A stretch of 64,000 nucleotides of DNA from an uncultured Eubacterium sp. Its GTDB lineage: Bacteria > Bacillota > Clostridia > Lachnospirales > Lachnospiraceae. This document shows positions 23,890-32,610 of this stretch, one piece after another. Both the position numbers and the translations under genes were made by a program. The number at the start of each line of letters is the position of its first letter. The stretch's first letter is position 1. Below the pieces are notes generated by a model. That model saw nothing but the letters and a program-made list of their open reading frames with translations. It was not told the origin of the DNA and ran no database searches. Location of the stretch: contig CAJUDA010000005.1 in assembly GCA_910584875.1 (NCBI GenBank), positions 72,545 through 136,544 on the forward strand, written 5' to 3'.

Positions 23890-26567
23890 ATATATTCAGA
23901 CGATTCACACTCCGGTCCCTGTGGCAGAACAGGACGAGGACGATAGTTACGATTATCGGTATTATCTTATCCGTATCGATGATCACGGCGGTGACGACCA
24001 CGGTCAGCAGTCTTCAGAACTTTATGAAAGAGGCGACGGTACAGAGCGACGGATGCTGGCATATCAATTTTCTGGAAGAAAAAAAGGATCAGATCAAAGC
24101 TGTGGCGGCGAAAGACGAGGTAGAAGCCAGTGCGGCATATGCAGATATCGCATTTGCCAGACTGGAGACAGTAAGAAAAGAGCGTACCCCTTATTTATAT
24201 ATCGGAGGATTTTCAGAAAAATTCCCGGAGTATCTGTCGGTACGCATGACCGAAGGGCGTCTGCCGGAGAAGTCCAGTGAACTGATCCTTCCTGCCGATT
24301 TCGTGCAGGAGTCGGGAATCTCTTATAAGGTGGGACAGAAGATCAAACTCGGAACCGGTATCCGCAAGGAAAACGAGTCGGGAAAACCGATGTGGCTTGA
24401 CAGCCCTTATGAAAAATCAGCAAAGTCTGAGACATTTACCGCAGATGAGACAAAGATGTATGAAATCGTGGGCTTTTATGAGAGCGCCCGCTTTGGCTAT
24501 TGGGGGATGTTTCAGGGAATGCCGGGATATCCTGCTCTTACCAGGCTGGATGATGCCGCTGTCGTCCGGGGAAGACAGATGGTGTATATGACGATGAAGG
24601 ACCCGGATAAAACAGAAGATTTTTTCAAAAAACTGCAGAAAGAATATGGTCAGGATACTGTGATCAATCAGAACAGCTACTATTTAAAAATATCCGGGAA
24701 CAGTCTGGGGGATGGCCTGGTCGGGATGCTGTCTGGACTGATGGCGGTGCTGATCGGGATCATCATGTTTGGATCCATTTCCCTGATTTACAATTCTTTT
24801 GCGATATCCGTGAATGAGAGAAAGAAACAGTATGGGCTGCTGTCTTCCATCGGCGCTACCAGAAAACAGCTGAAAAAGAGTGTGATCTTTGAAGCGGTGG
24901 TAGTAAGTATCGTCGGGGTTCCGCTCGGTGTGCTGGCAGGGATCGGCGGCATGGCGGTTACCTTTTACTGCCTGCGGGATACCTTTGCTATTTTCCTGAA
25001 CACGGGGAGTCTGAGTATCCATGTGTCAGCGGCTCTGTGGTCTGTCGTACTGGCTGCCGTGGTGGGATTTATCACGGTGCTGATCTCAGCGTATCTTCCA
25101 GTGAGGAAGGCATTAAAGATCAATGCCATTGAGGCGATCCGGCAGACGACGGATATCGTAGTGAAGCCGCGGAAATTAAAAACTTCCCGTCTGACTGCCC
25201 GCCTGTTTAAGCTGGAAGGAGTGCTCGCTACCAAAAATTATAAACGGAATAAGAGAAAATACCGGGCAACCGTATTTTCCCTGTTTATCAGTGTGGTGCT
25301 GTTTATATCGGCGAGCAGCTTCAGCGATTATCTGTCCAGGGGACTGGAGGACATTATCCGGAATTACAGTGTTGATCTGCATTATAGTAATACGGAGAAG
25401 GGTGACAAAGAAAAGGAGACAAAGTATAAACAGCTGTATAAGAAATTTTCGCAGATCAGTGGAATGACAGAAACGTATTATAATTATAATCTGTGGAATG
25501 AGAGTGTGGTATCGGTTCCCGGAAAATATCTGTCAGACAGTGTTTACAGAAACAGTACCGGGGATAGCAGACCGACGGATGAGAACGAACTGAAAAAACA
25601 GATCAACGTAAATAACGTAGTGATCACCTTCGTGCAGGATGACGTGTACAAAGAATATCTGGAGAAAAACCATCTGGATGTAAAACGGTATATGGATACG
25701 GTGAATCCGGCTGCCATTGCCTACGATAAAGCGACCGTGTACAACTCGGAAGACGGACGTTATGAAAATGTCCATACCTTTGTGGAAAACCCGGGGGAGA
25801 TCCAGCTTAGCTTTGAAATATGGCCGGAAGAAGACTGGGAGAGTGATTCCGGTGAGGATGTACAGCCTGAGATCATAGGCAAAAAACCGATCGTGATCGG
25901 GGAGATCCGGGACGAGGTACCGCCGGGTCTGGATAGTGAGAGTCAGGCAGGTCTGTTGATCATGTACCCGGCGGGGGCGCTGGAGACAATATGTCCGGTG
26001 GAACTGAGAAAAAAGATCATGGTGGACTACAGTATGTCATTTTGTGCAGAGAATCCTTCCCGGGCAGCAGAGGAGATGGAGGATATCATGGATGGGGAAG
26101 GCGATGATGGATTTGTAAATAATATTGCTGAGCAGATCAAGATGAACCGTGCCCTGATGCTGATACTGAATATCTTTTCCTTTGGCTTTATCCTGTTGAT
26201 TTCGCTGATCGCTGTGGCAAATGTATTTAACACGATATCCACGAATGTATTTTTGCGGAGAAGAGAATTTGCCATGCTGCGATCTGTGGGGATGACGCAG
26301 AAGAGTTTCCGCGGGATGATGAATTTTGAGTGCCTGCTTTACGGGGTAAAAGGACTGATATATGGTCTGCCGGTGGCAGTGGGAGTGACGGTGCTGATCT
26401 GGCGTGCCATGAGCTCCGAGATTGCCATGAAGTTCTATATTCCGTGGCACAGTGTTGCCATAGCAGTGGGAAGTGTATTTCTGGTTGTATTTGCGACGAT
26501 GCTGTATTCCACATCCAAGATCAAAAAGGATAATGTGGTAGAAACGTTAAAGGAGGAAAATTATTAA
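23886..26567 (+). CDS. FtsX-like ABC transporter permease
   Basis: The 893-residue protein starts with a membrane helix (RTIVTIIGIILSVSMIT), then a large extracytoplasmic domain, a first FtsX block of three helices (about 280-420, with SSIGATRKQLKKSV), a further helix near 465, a second extracytoplasmic domain, and a second FtsX block (about 755-880, with LRSVGMTQKSF). This is the duplicated layout of LolCE/YtrF-like permeases. The start overlaps the ATPase gene by four bases, so the two are made together. No terminator separates it from the SRP RNA promoter ten bases downstream. Confidence 0.92.
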   Translation: MNIFRRFTLRSLWQNRTRTIVTIIGIILSVSMITAVTTTVSSLQNFMKEATVQSDGCWHINFLEEKKDQIKAVAAKDEVEASAAYADIAFARLETVRKERTPYLYIGGFSEKFPEYLSVRMTEGRLPEKSSELILPADFVQESGISYKVGQKIKLGTGIRKENESGKPMWLDSPYEKSAKSETFTADETKMYEIVGFYESARFGYWGMFQGMPGYPALTRLDDAAVVRGRQMVYMTMKDPDKTEDFFKKLQKEYGQDTVINQNSYYLKISGNSLGDGLVGMLSGLMAVLIGIIMFGSISLIYNSFAISVNERKKQYGLLSSIGATRKQLKKSVIFEAVVVSIVGVPLGVLAGIGGMAVTFYCLRDTFAIFLNTGSLSIHVSAALWSVVLAAVVGFITVLISAYLPVRKALKINAIEAIRQTTDIVVKPRKLKTSRLTARLFKLEGVLATKNYKRNKRKYRATVFSLFISVVLFISASSFSDYLSRGLEDIIRNYSVDLHYSNTEKGDKEKETKYKQLYKKFSQISGMTETYYNYNLWNESVVSVPGKYLSDSVYRNSTGDSRPTDENELKKQINVNNVVITFVQDDVYKEYLEKNHLDVKRYMDTVNPAAIAYDKATVYNSEDGRYENVHTFVENPGEIQLSFEIWPEEDWESDSGEDVQPEIIGKKPIVIGEIRDEVPPGLDSESQAGLLIMYPAGALETICPVELRKKIMVDYSMSFCAENPSRAAEEMEDIMDGEGDDGFVNNIAEQIKMNRALMLILNIFSFGFILLISLIAVANVFNTISTNVFLRRREFAMLRSVGMTQKSFRGMMNFECLLYGVKGLIYGLPVAVGVTVLIWRAMSSEIAMKFYIPWHSVAIAVGSVFLVVFATMLYSTSKIKKDNVVETLKEENY

Positions 26568-26576
26568 AAGAGTAAG

Positions 26577-26605
26577 TTGACAGGAAACAGAAAAACAGAT
26601 ATAAT
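26577..26605 (+). promoter_or_regulatory. Consensus sigma-A promoter of the SRP RNA
   Basis: TTGACA (26577-26582) and TATAAT (26600-26605) are both perfect and 17 bp apart, the strongest promoter in the window, as expected for a stable RNA. It starts ten bases after the permease stop. Confidence 0.9.
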
Positions 26606-26630
26606 CGACAATGTGTGATTGTTAATATTT

Positions 26631-26893
26631 CCGTGCAGCCGGGGAGTTAGCGGTGCCCTGTACCTGCAATCCGCTACAGCAGGGGTGTTGTCCCACCGAG
26701 GGTCTTATGACGGAGAGCTGCCCAGGATAAGTGGCGTTGACATCCGGGTCTTGTGCAACAGAAACCTGTGAACCGTGTCAGGTCAGGAATGAAGCAGCAC
26801 TAAGCAGTGCTTTCTGTGTGACGCGAGGGTGCCTGGACCGAGTTTACTGTTCTGGTAACGTCTCTGAAATAGGATTCGACGCGGGGCGCACGG
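26631..26893 (+). ncRNA. ffs: Signal recognition particle RNA (4.5S/6S-like, large Gram-positive type)
   Basis: The conserved Ffh-binding domain is visible at about 26776-26812: GTCAGGTCAGGAATGAAGCA followed by GCACTAAGCAG. The 5' CCGTGC (26631-26636) pairs with 3' GCACGG (26888-26893), closing a molecule of about 263 nt with an Alu-like 5' domain, as in Bacillus and Clostridia. The exact 5' end may be nearer 26612, seven bases after the -10. The RNA scaffolds Ffh for co-translational targeting. A small open frame in it (26731-26943) is not a gene. Confidence 0.93.
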
Positions 26894-26923
26894 ATTTATT
26901 CATAAGATTTGCAAATGAAAATT

Positions 26924-26963
26924 GCCTCCTATTGCAGCTTTGATACAATAACGGAGGCTTTTT
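26924..26963 (+). terminator. Terminator of the SRP RNA
   Basis: GCCTCC (26924-26929) pairs with GGAGGC (26953-26958), with TATTG/CAATA extending the stem, followed by five T. Confidence 0.82.
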
Positions 26964-26986
26964 GTCGACTTAAGGAGCAGATACGA

Positions 26987-28399
26987 ATGGGGAAAAGACA
27001 TGATATAATGCGGAAATGCGCACAGGTAAGAGATCTGATACAGGAGAATAAATTTGTGCAGGCACTGGAAGTGATCGATACAATATCACTTACGGAGGTG
27101 GCTGCCATTGAGGATCTGTATCTGTTTGCTGACCTGTATGAAAAGGCGGAGAGGCTGGAGAAGAAAAAAGAGATATTTCTGCTCATTTATAACCGTACAA
27201 AATCGCGTTATATATTAAACCGTCTGCTCAGACTTGTCATCCGTATGGGGGATATGGAAGAGGCGAGAGAACTGTTTCTTGTCTATGAGTTTGCCGGGGC
27301 GGTGACGCTGGAGACCTTTGAACTCCGGTATCTGCTGGCGAAAGCAGAAGGGGAATCCCGGGCGACGCTGATCAATATACTGGAGGATCTGAAAAAGGAA
27401 GAATATACCGAGGAGTGGGGATACCAGCTGGCACGTCTCTATGAGCAGGAAGGGATGCGGGAAGAGTGCATCCAGGAATGTAAGGATCTGATCCTTTGGT
27501 TTGGCTCAGGGAGCTTTGTGGAAAAGGCGAAAGAACTGAAGGAGCGTTGTGAGGCTGTGGACTGGCAGCCGCCAAAGGATGAGGGAATCCCGGAACTGGA
27601 GATGCCGGAACCGGAGGAACGGATCCTGTATGCGGCGCCGCCGGTGGGGATCCGGGATCTTGACGCCGTGATGGAGACCGTGACAGAACAAGAAGAACAG
27701 AGAGTGGTTCTGGGAGACGACAGGGATATGATGGCGGATGGAGAATGGATAGAAGAGGAACAGAAAGAAGAGCTGCCCCAAAAAGAACTGCTGCATGAAG
27801 AAATAGGAAAAGAAGATATAGGAAAAGAAGGGATACTGGAAGGCGGAATGGAAGAGGCGGGAGAATATGTCTCCGAACCGGTGGTAGTGAAAAAAGAACA
27901 GCCGTCCGGGCCATCTGTACAACCACCGGTTGCGGGGGGGATGGAGCTGCCAGAGGACGAACATGAGGATATTTCCGAACGCGGCATTCTATACCGGACA
28001 CTCAAAAGTACGATTGCCCATGTGCGCAATGACGGTGGGCAGCCCCATTTTGTATTTGCCGGGGGGGAAGAACGGATCGTACTGGCTGTAGCGAAGCGTA
28101 TCACGAAAGAACTGAATCATGTGGGTTATCTCTCGGCAAGGAGTATCGTAAAGATCACAGCAGATAAACTGAATGATCTGGAGCTCTCTGACCAGATTGA
28201 GCGGCTGGCTGGCGGATGTATGCTGGTGACCGATGCACCCGAGATGAATGAAAAAACAGTGAATGATCTTCTGTCACTGATGGAAGAAAACGGTGACCGG
28301 ATTGTTGTGATGCTGTCGGGATCCTTTGATGAGACGGATTGTTTCCTCTCAATCTATCCCGGATTATCGGAAAAACTGATCTATAAAATACATATGTGA
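26987..28399 (+). CDS. Helical-repeat protein with degenerate AAA+-like C-terminal domain
   Basis: The 470-residue protein has an all-helical, TPR-like N-terminus (about 1-190), an acidic Glu-rich linker (about 200-330), and a C-terminal domain from about 335 laid out like the SpoVK/CbbX AAA+ family: a lead helix, PHFVFAGG where Walker A strand and loop should be, then VAKRITKELNHVGYLS, a GGCMLVTDAPEMNEKTVNDLLSLME stretch where Walker B lies, and IVVMLSG. The P-loop Gly-Lys-Thr is replaced by GEERIV, so nucleotide binding looks lost. ATG 26987 has AAGGAG nine bases upstream; the open frame back to 26909 runs through the SRP RNA terminator. Function is unknown. Confidence 0.6.
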   Translation: MGKRHDIMRKCAQVRDLIQENKFVQALEVIDTISLTEVAAIEDLYLFADLYEKAERLEKKKEIFLLIYNRTKSRYILNRLLRLVIRMGDMEEARELFLVYEFAGAVTLETFELRYLLAKAEGESRATLINILEDLKKEEYTEEWGYQLARLYEQEGMREECIQECKDLILWFGSGSFVEKAKELKERCEAVDWQPPKDEGIPELEMPEPEERILYAAPPVGIRDLDAVMETVTEQEEQRVVLGDDRDMMADGEWIEEEQKEELPQKELLHEEIGKEDIGKEGILEGGMEEAGEYVSEPVVVKKEQPSGPSVQPPVAGGMELPEDEHEDISERGILYRTLKSTIAHVRNDGGQPHFVFAGGEERIVLAVAKRITKELNHVGYLSARSIVKITADKLNDLELSDQIERLAGGCMLVTDAPEMNEKTVNDLLSLMEENGDRIVVMLSGSFDETDCFLSIYPGLSEKLIYKIHM

Positions 28400-28426
28400 C
28401 AGGTAAGGGATGGGAGGATTCGGATC

Positions 28427-28999
28427 ATGGATAAAAAGGAAGTCTGGAAGCCCGGTAATATGCTGTACCCGGTACCGGCGGTGCTGGTGAGCTGTGCTGA
28501 CAGGAGGGGAAATAAAAATGTTTTGACGATAGCATGGGCGGGGACGGTATGCTCGGATCCGGTTATGGTATCGATTTCTGTGCGCCCGGAGCGATATTCC
28601 TATCCTATGATCCGGGAAACCGGAGAATTTGTCATTAATCTGACGACAAAAGATCTCGCGTATGCAGCGGACTGGTGCGGCGTCAGATCGGGGAGGGACG
28701 TCGATAAATTTGAGAGCATGGGGCTGAGTGCCATAGCGGCGGAAACACTGCAGTATGCCCCTGTCATCGCACAATCCCCGCTGAGTCTGGAGTGCCGGGT
28801 GAAACAGATGACTGAGCTGGGGAGCCATCATATGTTTCTGGCAGAGGTGACGGCAGTTCAGGTCAGTGAAAAGTATATGAATGACAATGGGAAATTTGAA
28901 CTGAATAAAACGGGGCTTGTGGCATATTCGCATGGGGAGTACTTTGAGCTTGGTAAAAAAATAGGAAAATTTGGTTATTCTGTGAAAAAACACCGATAA
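28427..28999 (+). CDS. Flavin reductase-like FMN-binding protein
   Basis: The 190-residue protein matches the flavin reductase-like split-barrel family: MLYPVPAVLVSCADRRGNKNVLTIAWAGTVCSDPVMVSISVRPERYS at the N-terminus is the typical FMN-binding part, with a later HHMFLAEVTAV strand. Members reduce or carry FMN for a partner enzyme, or act as small flavoproteins. The partner is not evident. ATG 28427 has GGGAGGATTCGG upstream. It lies 27 bases after the AAA-like gene and may be co-transcribed with it; no terminator is obvious before murA. Confidence 0.85.
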   Translation: MDKKEVWKPGNMLYPVPAVLVSCADRRGNKNVLTIAWAGTVCSDPVMVSISVRPERYSYPMIRETGEFVINLTTKDLAYAADWCGVRSGRDVDKFESMGLSAIAAETLQYAPVIAQSPLSLECRVKQMTELGSHHMFLAEVTAVQVSEKYMNDNGKFELNKTGLVAYSHGEYFELGKKIGKFGYSVKKHR

Positions 29000-29118
29000 A
29001 TTTTTATGAAAAGTATCTATATTTGCTGTTTTACAAATGTCAAAATTGTGTTATACTTATAAAATAGCATGTAAATGACCTAATATTTGAAAATACGTTT
29101 CTATCTGTGGAGGTAATG

Positions 29119-30417
29119 ATGAAACAATACATTATTAAAGGTGGAACGCCATTAAGAGGAGAAGTGACGATCGGTGGTGCGAAAAATGCAGCACTTGGTA
29201 TAATAGTAGCAGCAATTATGGCAAATGAACCGGTAAGGATTGAAAACCTGCCGGATGTAGATGATGTGCGCGTCCTGCTGGATGCCATTGAGGGAATTGG
29301 AGCGATCGTAGAGCGTGAAGATGCCCATACCGTCAGGATCAATGGAGCCCTGATCAATGCGCTGAGTGTGGATGAGGATGCGATTCGGAAAATACGTGGT
29401 TCCTACTATCTGGTGGGAGCACTTTTGGGAAAATACAAAAAAGCGCTGGTGGCGCTGCCGGGAGGGTGCCAGATCGGAAGCCGCCCTATCGACCAGCATA
29501 TCAAAGGTTTTGAGCAGTTAGGCGCTGAGGTGACGATCCACCATGGCAAGATCGATGCCAAAGCAGAAACCCTGCGGGGAGAGCATATTTATCTCGACTG
29601 TCCCAGCGTAGGGGCGACGATCAATATCATGATGGCGGCGTGTATGGCAGAGGGAAAGACGGTGATCGAGAATCCGGCGAAGGAGCCTCATATTGTAGAT
29701 GTGGCAAACTTCTTAAACAGTATGGGAGCCAATATCAAGGGCGCTGGTACGGATGCGATCCGTATCCGTGGTGTGGAGTCCCTGCATGGCAGCGAATATT
29801 CCATTATACCGGACCAGATTGAAGCAGGGACGTATATGCTTGCCGTTGCTGCTACGGGTGGTGATGTGTATATTCAAAATGTGATCCCGAAGCATCTGGA
29901 GGCGATCACAGCGAAACTGGTTGAGATCGGCGCCGTAGTGGAAGAATTTGATGACTGTGTCCATGTACGGGCAGATCACAGGTTATCCTATGCCAATGTA
30001 AAAACGATGCCATATCCCGGGTTTCCGACAGATATGCAGCCCCAGATGGCGACTCTTCTGGCGCTGTCAGAAGGTACAAGCATTGTGACAGAGACGATCT
30101 TTGAGACGCGCCTCAAATATGTGAGCGAATTGCGCCGGATGGGGGCGAATATTGCTGTTGAGGGAAATGCAGCGTTCATTACCGGGGTTGACGGGTTCTC
30201 CGGGGCGAAAGTCAGTGCACCGGATCTGCGTGCCGGAGCAGCACTGGTTATGGCGGGACTGGCGGCAGAAGGCTTTACCTGTGTGGACCAGATCCAGTAT
30301 ATCGAGCGTGGATATGAAAATTTTGAAGAAAAGATCCGTAGTCTTGGCGGTCAGATCGATAAGATTGATTCCGAGGATGAGCGTGCTGTCCGAAAATTTA
30401 AAATGAAAGTATCGTAA
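29119..30417 (+). CDS. murA: UDP-N-acetylglucosamine 1-carboxyvinyltransferase
   Basis: MurA transfers enolpyruvate from PEP to UDP-GlcNAc, the first committed step of peptidoglycan synthesis. The 432-residue protein has Lys22-Asn23 (GGAKNAALG) and the catalytic loop cysteine Cys117 (LPGGCQIGSRP), so it should be fosfomycin-sensitive. Firmicutes usually hold two MurA paralogues (MurA and MurZ) and I cannot tell which this is. GGAGG (29109-29113) favours the second of two tandem ATG codons, at 29119. A GTG at 29107 lies within the ribosome site. A clear terminator follows. Confidence 0.95.
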   Translation: MKQYIIKGGTPLRGEVTIGGAKNAALGIIVAAIMANEPVRIENLPDVDDVRVLLDAIEGIGAIVEREDAHTVRINGALINALSVDEDAIRKIRGSYYLVGALLGKYKKALVALPGGCQIGSRPIDQHIKGFEQLGAEVTIHHGKIDAKAETLRGEHIYLDCPSVGATINIMMAACMAEGKTVIENPAKEPHIVDVANFLNSMGANIKGAGTDAIRIRGVESLHGSEYSIIPDQIEAGTYMLAVAATGGDVYIQNVIPKHLEAITAKLVEIGAVVEEFDDCVHVRADHRLSYANVKTMPYPGFPTDMQPQMATLLALSEGTSIVTETIFETRLKYVSELRRMGANIAVEGNAAFITGVDGFSGAKVSAPDLRAGAALVMAGLAAEGFTCVDQIQYIERGYENFEEKIRSLGGQIDKIDSEDERAVRKFKMKVS

Positions 30418-30454
30418 CCTGACGGCGACGGTTGTAGTTGCTGTCAGGCAGAAG

Positions 30455-30478
30455 AAACGCCGGTAAATACGGCGTTTT
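30455..30478 (+). terminator. Intrinsic terminator after murA
   Basis: AACGCCG (from 30456) pairs with CGGCGTT (from 30470), followed by TT. A second small hairpin, CGTCCG/CGGACG, lies at 30485-30499 just before the moxR ribosome site. Confidence 0.75.
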
Positions 30479-30525
30479 CTAGTGCGTCCGGCACGGACGT
30501 GCCATACAGGAAAGGAGAAGGAAAG

Positions 30526-31452
30526 GTGAACGAGAAGATTGAGGTTATTTTAAAAGAGGTAGGAAAGGTAATCCGTGGTAAGGACGAAGCGATCGAACAT
30601 GTCATGACGGCGATTCTGGCAAAAGGGCATATTTTGATCGAGGATGTGCCGGGAGTGGGAAAGACAACGCTGGCGGTGGCATTTTCACGTGCCATGGAGC
30701 TGACGGAACGCCGTCTCCAGTTTACGCCGGATGTCCTTCCCAGCGACGTGGTTGGCTTCAATATGATCGGGGCGGATGGTGAATTTCAATATAAACCTGG
30801 AGCGATCCTCTGTAATCTGCTCCTTGCCGATGAGATCAACCGTACCTCTACCAAGACCCAGTCGGCTCTTCTGGAGGTTATGGAGGAAGGGCAGGTGACC
30901 GTGGATGGTGTTACCAGACAGCTTCCCAATCCCTTTGTCGTGGTGGCAACCCAGAATCCGGTCGGTTCGGCCGGGACACAGATGCTGCCGGAATCGCAGC
31001 TGGACCGTTTTATGATCCGTATCTCCATGGGGTATCCCACGATGGATGAAGAGATGCGTCTCATTAAAGAACGGCAGGATATCAACCCACTGGATTTTAT
31101 TGAAGAGATCATATCAAAACAGGAACTGCTGCAGATGCAGGATCAGGTCAAACAGATCTTTGTGGACGATAAAGTATTGAAATATCTGTCACGGATCGTG
31201 GATGGTACAAGGAAACATGCGATGATCACTCTCGGGGTCAGCCCCCGTGGAACACTTGCTTTTATGGACATGTCCAAGGCGAGAGCCTTTGTCAAAGGAC
31301 GTACGTTTGTGCTGCCGGAGGATATCCAGGCGGTATCCGGTGCTGTGCTGGCGCACCGTCTTTTGCTGAACGGGAAGGCACGTATGGCTCATGTCACCGA
31401 ACAGGATGTTGTGGCGGAGATCGTAGGTAAGGTGCCGGTACCGAAACTGTAG
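30526..31452 (+). CDS. MoxR-family AAA+ ATPase
   Basis: The 308-residue protein has Walker A PGVGKTT at 42-48, Walker B LLADEINR, sensor 1 ATQNP and the arginine finger region LDRFMIRI, all typical of MoxR. These ATPases act as chaperones for the maturation of metal- or VWA-domain proteins and are widely paired with DUF58 and transglutaminase genes, as here. GTG 30526 is chosen for its AAAGGAG site eleven bases upstream; the frame is open to 30499 with no other signal. It is the first gene of a three-gene operon with 12 bases to the next. Confidence 0.93.
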   Translation: MNEKIEVILKEVGKVIRGKDEAIEHVMTAILAKGHILIEDVPGVGKTTLAVAFSRAMELTERRLQFTPDVLPSDVVGFNMIGADGEFQYKPGAILCNLLLADEINRTSTKTQSALLEVMEEGQVTVDGVTRQLPNPFVVVATQNPVGSAGTQMLPESQLDRFMIRISMGYPTMDEEMRLIKERQDINPLDFIEEIISKQELLQMQDQVKQIFVDDKVLKYLSRIVDGTRKHAMITLGVSPRGTLAFMDMSKARAFVKGRTFVLPEDIQAVSGAVLAHRLLLNGKARMAHVTEQDVVAEIVGKVPVPKL

Positions 31453-31464
31453 GAGGAGACGTCG

Positions 31465-32610
31465 ATGACGATAGGAACACTTCTTTATATATTTCTTTTT
31501 CTGTTCGGACTGATCATTTCGATTTTCTATCTGGAGTTTGGCACGGTAGCGATCATGGGGCTGCTCATTACGGTCCCGGCTGCAATGCTGGTTTTTCTGA
31601 TCTGTCAGAGGTTTCGGATCACGGTGGCAGTGGATTCCAAAAATCCTGTGGCAGAAAAGGATGAGATGGATAGACCGGCGCGCGCAGTGATCACACTTTC
31701 TGTTGAAAACGACAATAAAGTCCTGCCTGTCACAAAGGGGATCGCCCAGGTTCAGTATGAGAATAAATTTTCCGGGGAAAAGGGGAAGATGAAGATCCGT
31801 TTTTCGGTAGATGCAGGGAAAAAGCGCGACAGAAGGATCCCTGTTGTTATGCAGAACTGCGGCAATGTGGCGATCCGGGTAAAGAAGGTAAGGATTTATG
31901 ATTATCTCAGTATATTTGCCTGGACGGTGGGCAAAAATTTTGAGACACAGAATGTGCTGGTGCTGCCGCCCCTGAGGGATATGTATCTGGGACGGGACCG
32001 GTGGTACAACGAAACCAGCGAAGACAGCGACCGGTTTTCCCTGTACAAAAAGGGGGACGATCCTTCTGAGATTTTTAATGTCCGGGAGTTTATGGACGGG
32101 GATAAGATCCAGAGGATCCACTGGAAACTGAGCGGCAAAACGGGCAGTCTGATGGTCAAGGAGGGAAGCCTGCCCCTGACGAAGGTAGTGAATATATTTA
32201 TCGATCTGTGTGTACCTGGCAGTTCTTCAAAGAAGGATGCCAGACAGCGTCATGAAGACAGTAATCTGCTGGTGCAGGGAATTTATTCCGTGTCCATGTA
32301 TATGATCGAGCATGTCATTCCGCAGAATTATATATGGTATGACCGTGAAAATGATGTGATACAGGAGCGGATCGTGGAACACGAGGAAGAGCTGCTCTGG
32401 ATGTTTCAGGATTTGTTTAAATGCCGGACGACAAAAAGCGCGGACGAGCTTGTCGAGGCATATCTTGCCTGGGAAGAGGGACGGATGCTGGAGTCCGCCA
32501 TGTATCTGACCGTGGCGGATCATGCGGATCTGCAATCCGCAGGGCTGGTTCGTGAGCGTCTGGAAGTGATGGATTTACGAGGTGAAGAATTTGAGGACGA
32601 GAAACAATAA
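31465..32610 (+). CDS. DUF58 membrane-anchored protein
   Basis: The 381-residue protein has two N-terminal membrane helices (about 4-24 and 27-47) and a DUF58 domain with the signature (R)EFMDGDKIQRIHWKLSGKTGSLMVKEG near 208-234. DUF58 proteins carry a VWA-like fold and are thought to be clients of the neighbouring MoxR ATPase. AGGAGGAGA lies before ATG 31465. The 3' end overlaps the transglutaminase gene by 20 bases, so translation is probably coupled. Confidence 0.88.
   Translation: MTIGTLLYIFLFLFGLIISIFYLEFGTVAIMGLLITVPAAMLVFLICQRFRITVAVDSKNPVAEKDEMDRPARAVITLSVENDNKVLPVTKGIAQVQYENKFSGEKGKMKIRFSVDAGKKRDRRIPVVMQNCGNVAIRVKKVRIYDYLSIFAWTVGKNFETQNVLVLPPLRDMYLGRDRWYNETSEDSDRFSLYKKGDDPSEIFNVREFMDGDKIQRIHWKLSGKTGSLMVKEGSLPLTKVVNIFIDLCVPGSSSKKDARQRHEDSNLLVQGIYSVSMYMIEHVIPQNYIWYDRENDVIQERIVEHEEELLWMFQDLFKCRTTKSADELVEAYLAWEEGRMLESAMYLTVADHADLQSAGLVRERLEVMDLRGEEFEDEKQ

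Noticed and set aside
26731..26943. 70-codon frame in the region after the ABC permease
   Set aside because: It lies inside the SRP RNA, whose structure and promoter explain the sequence.
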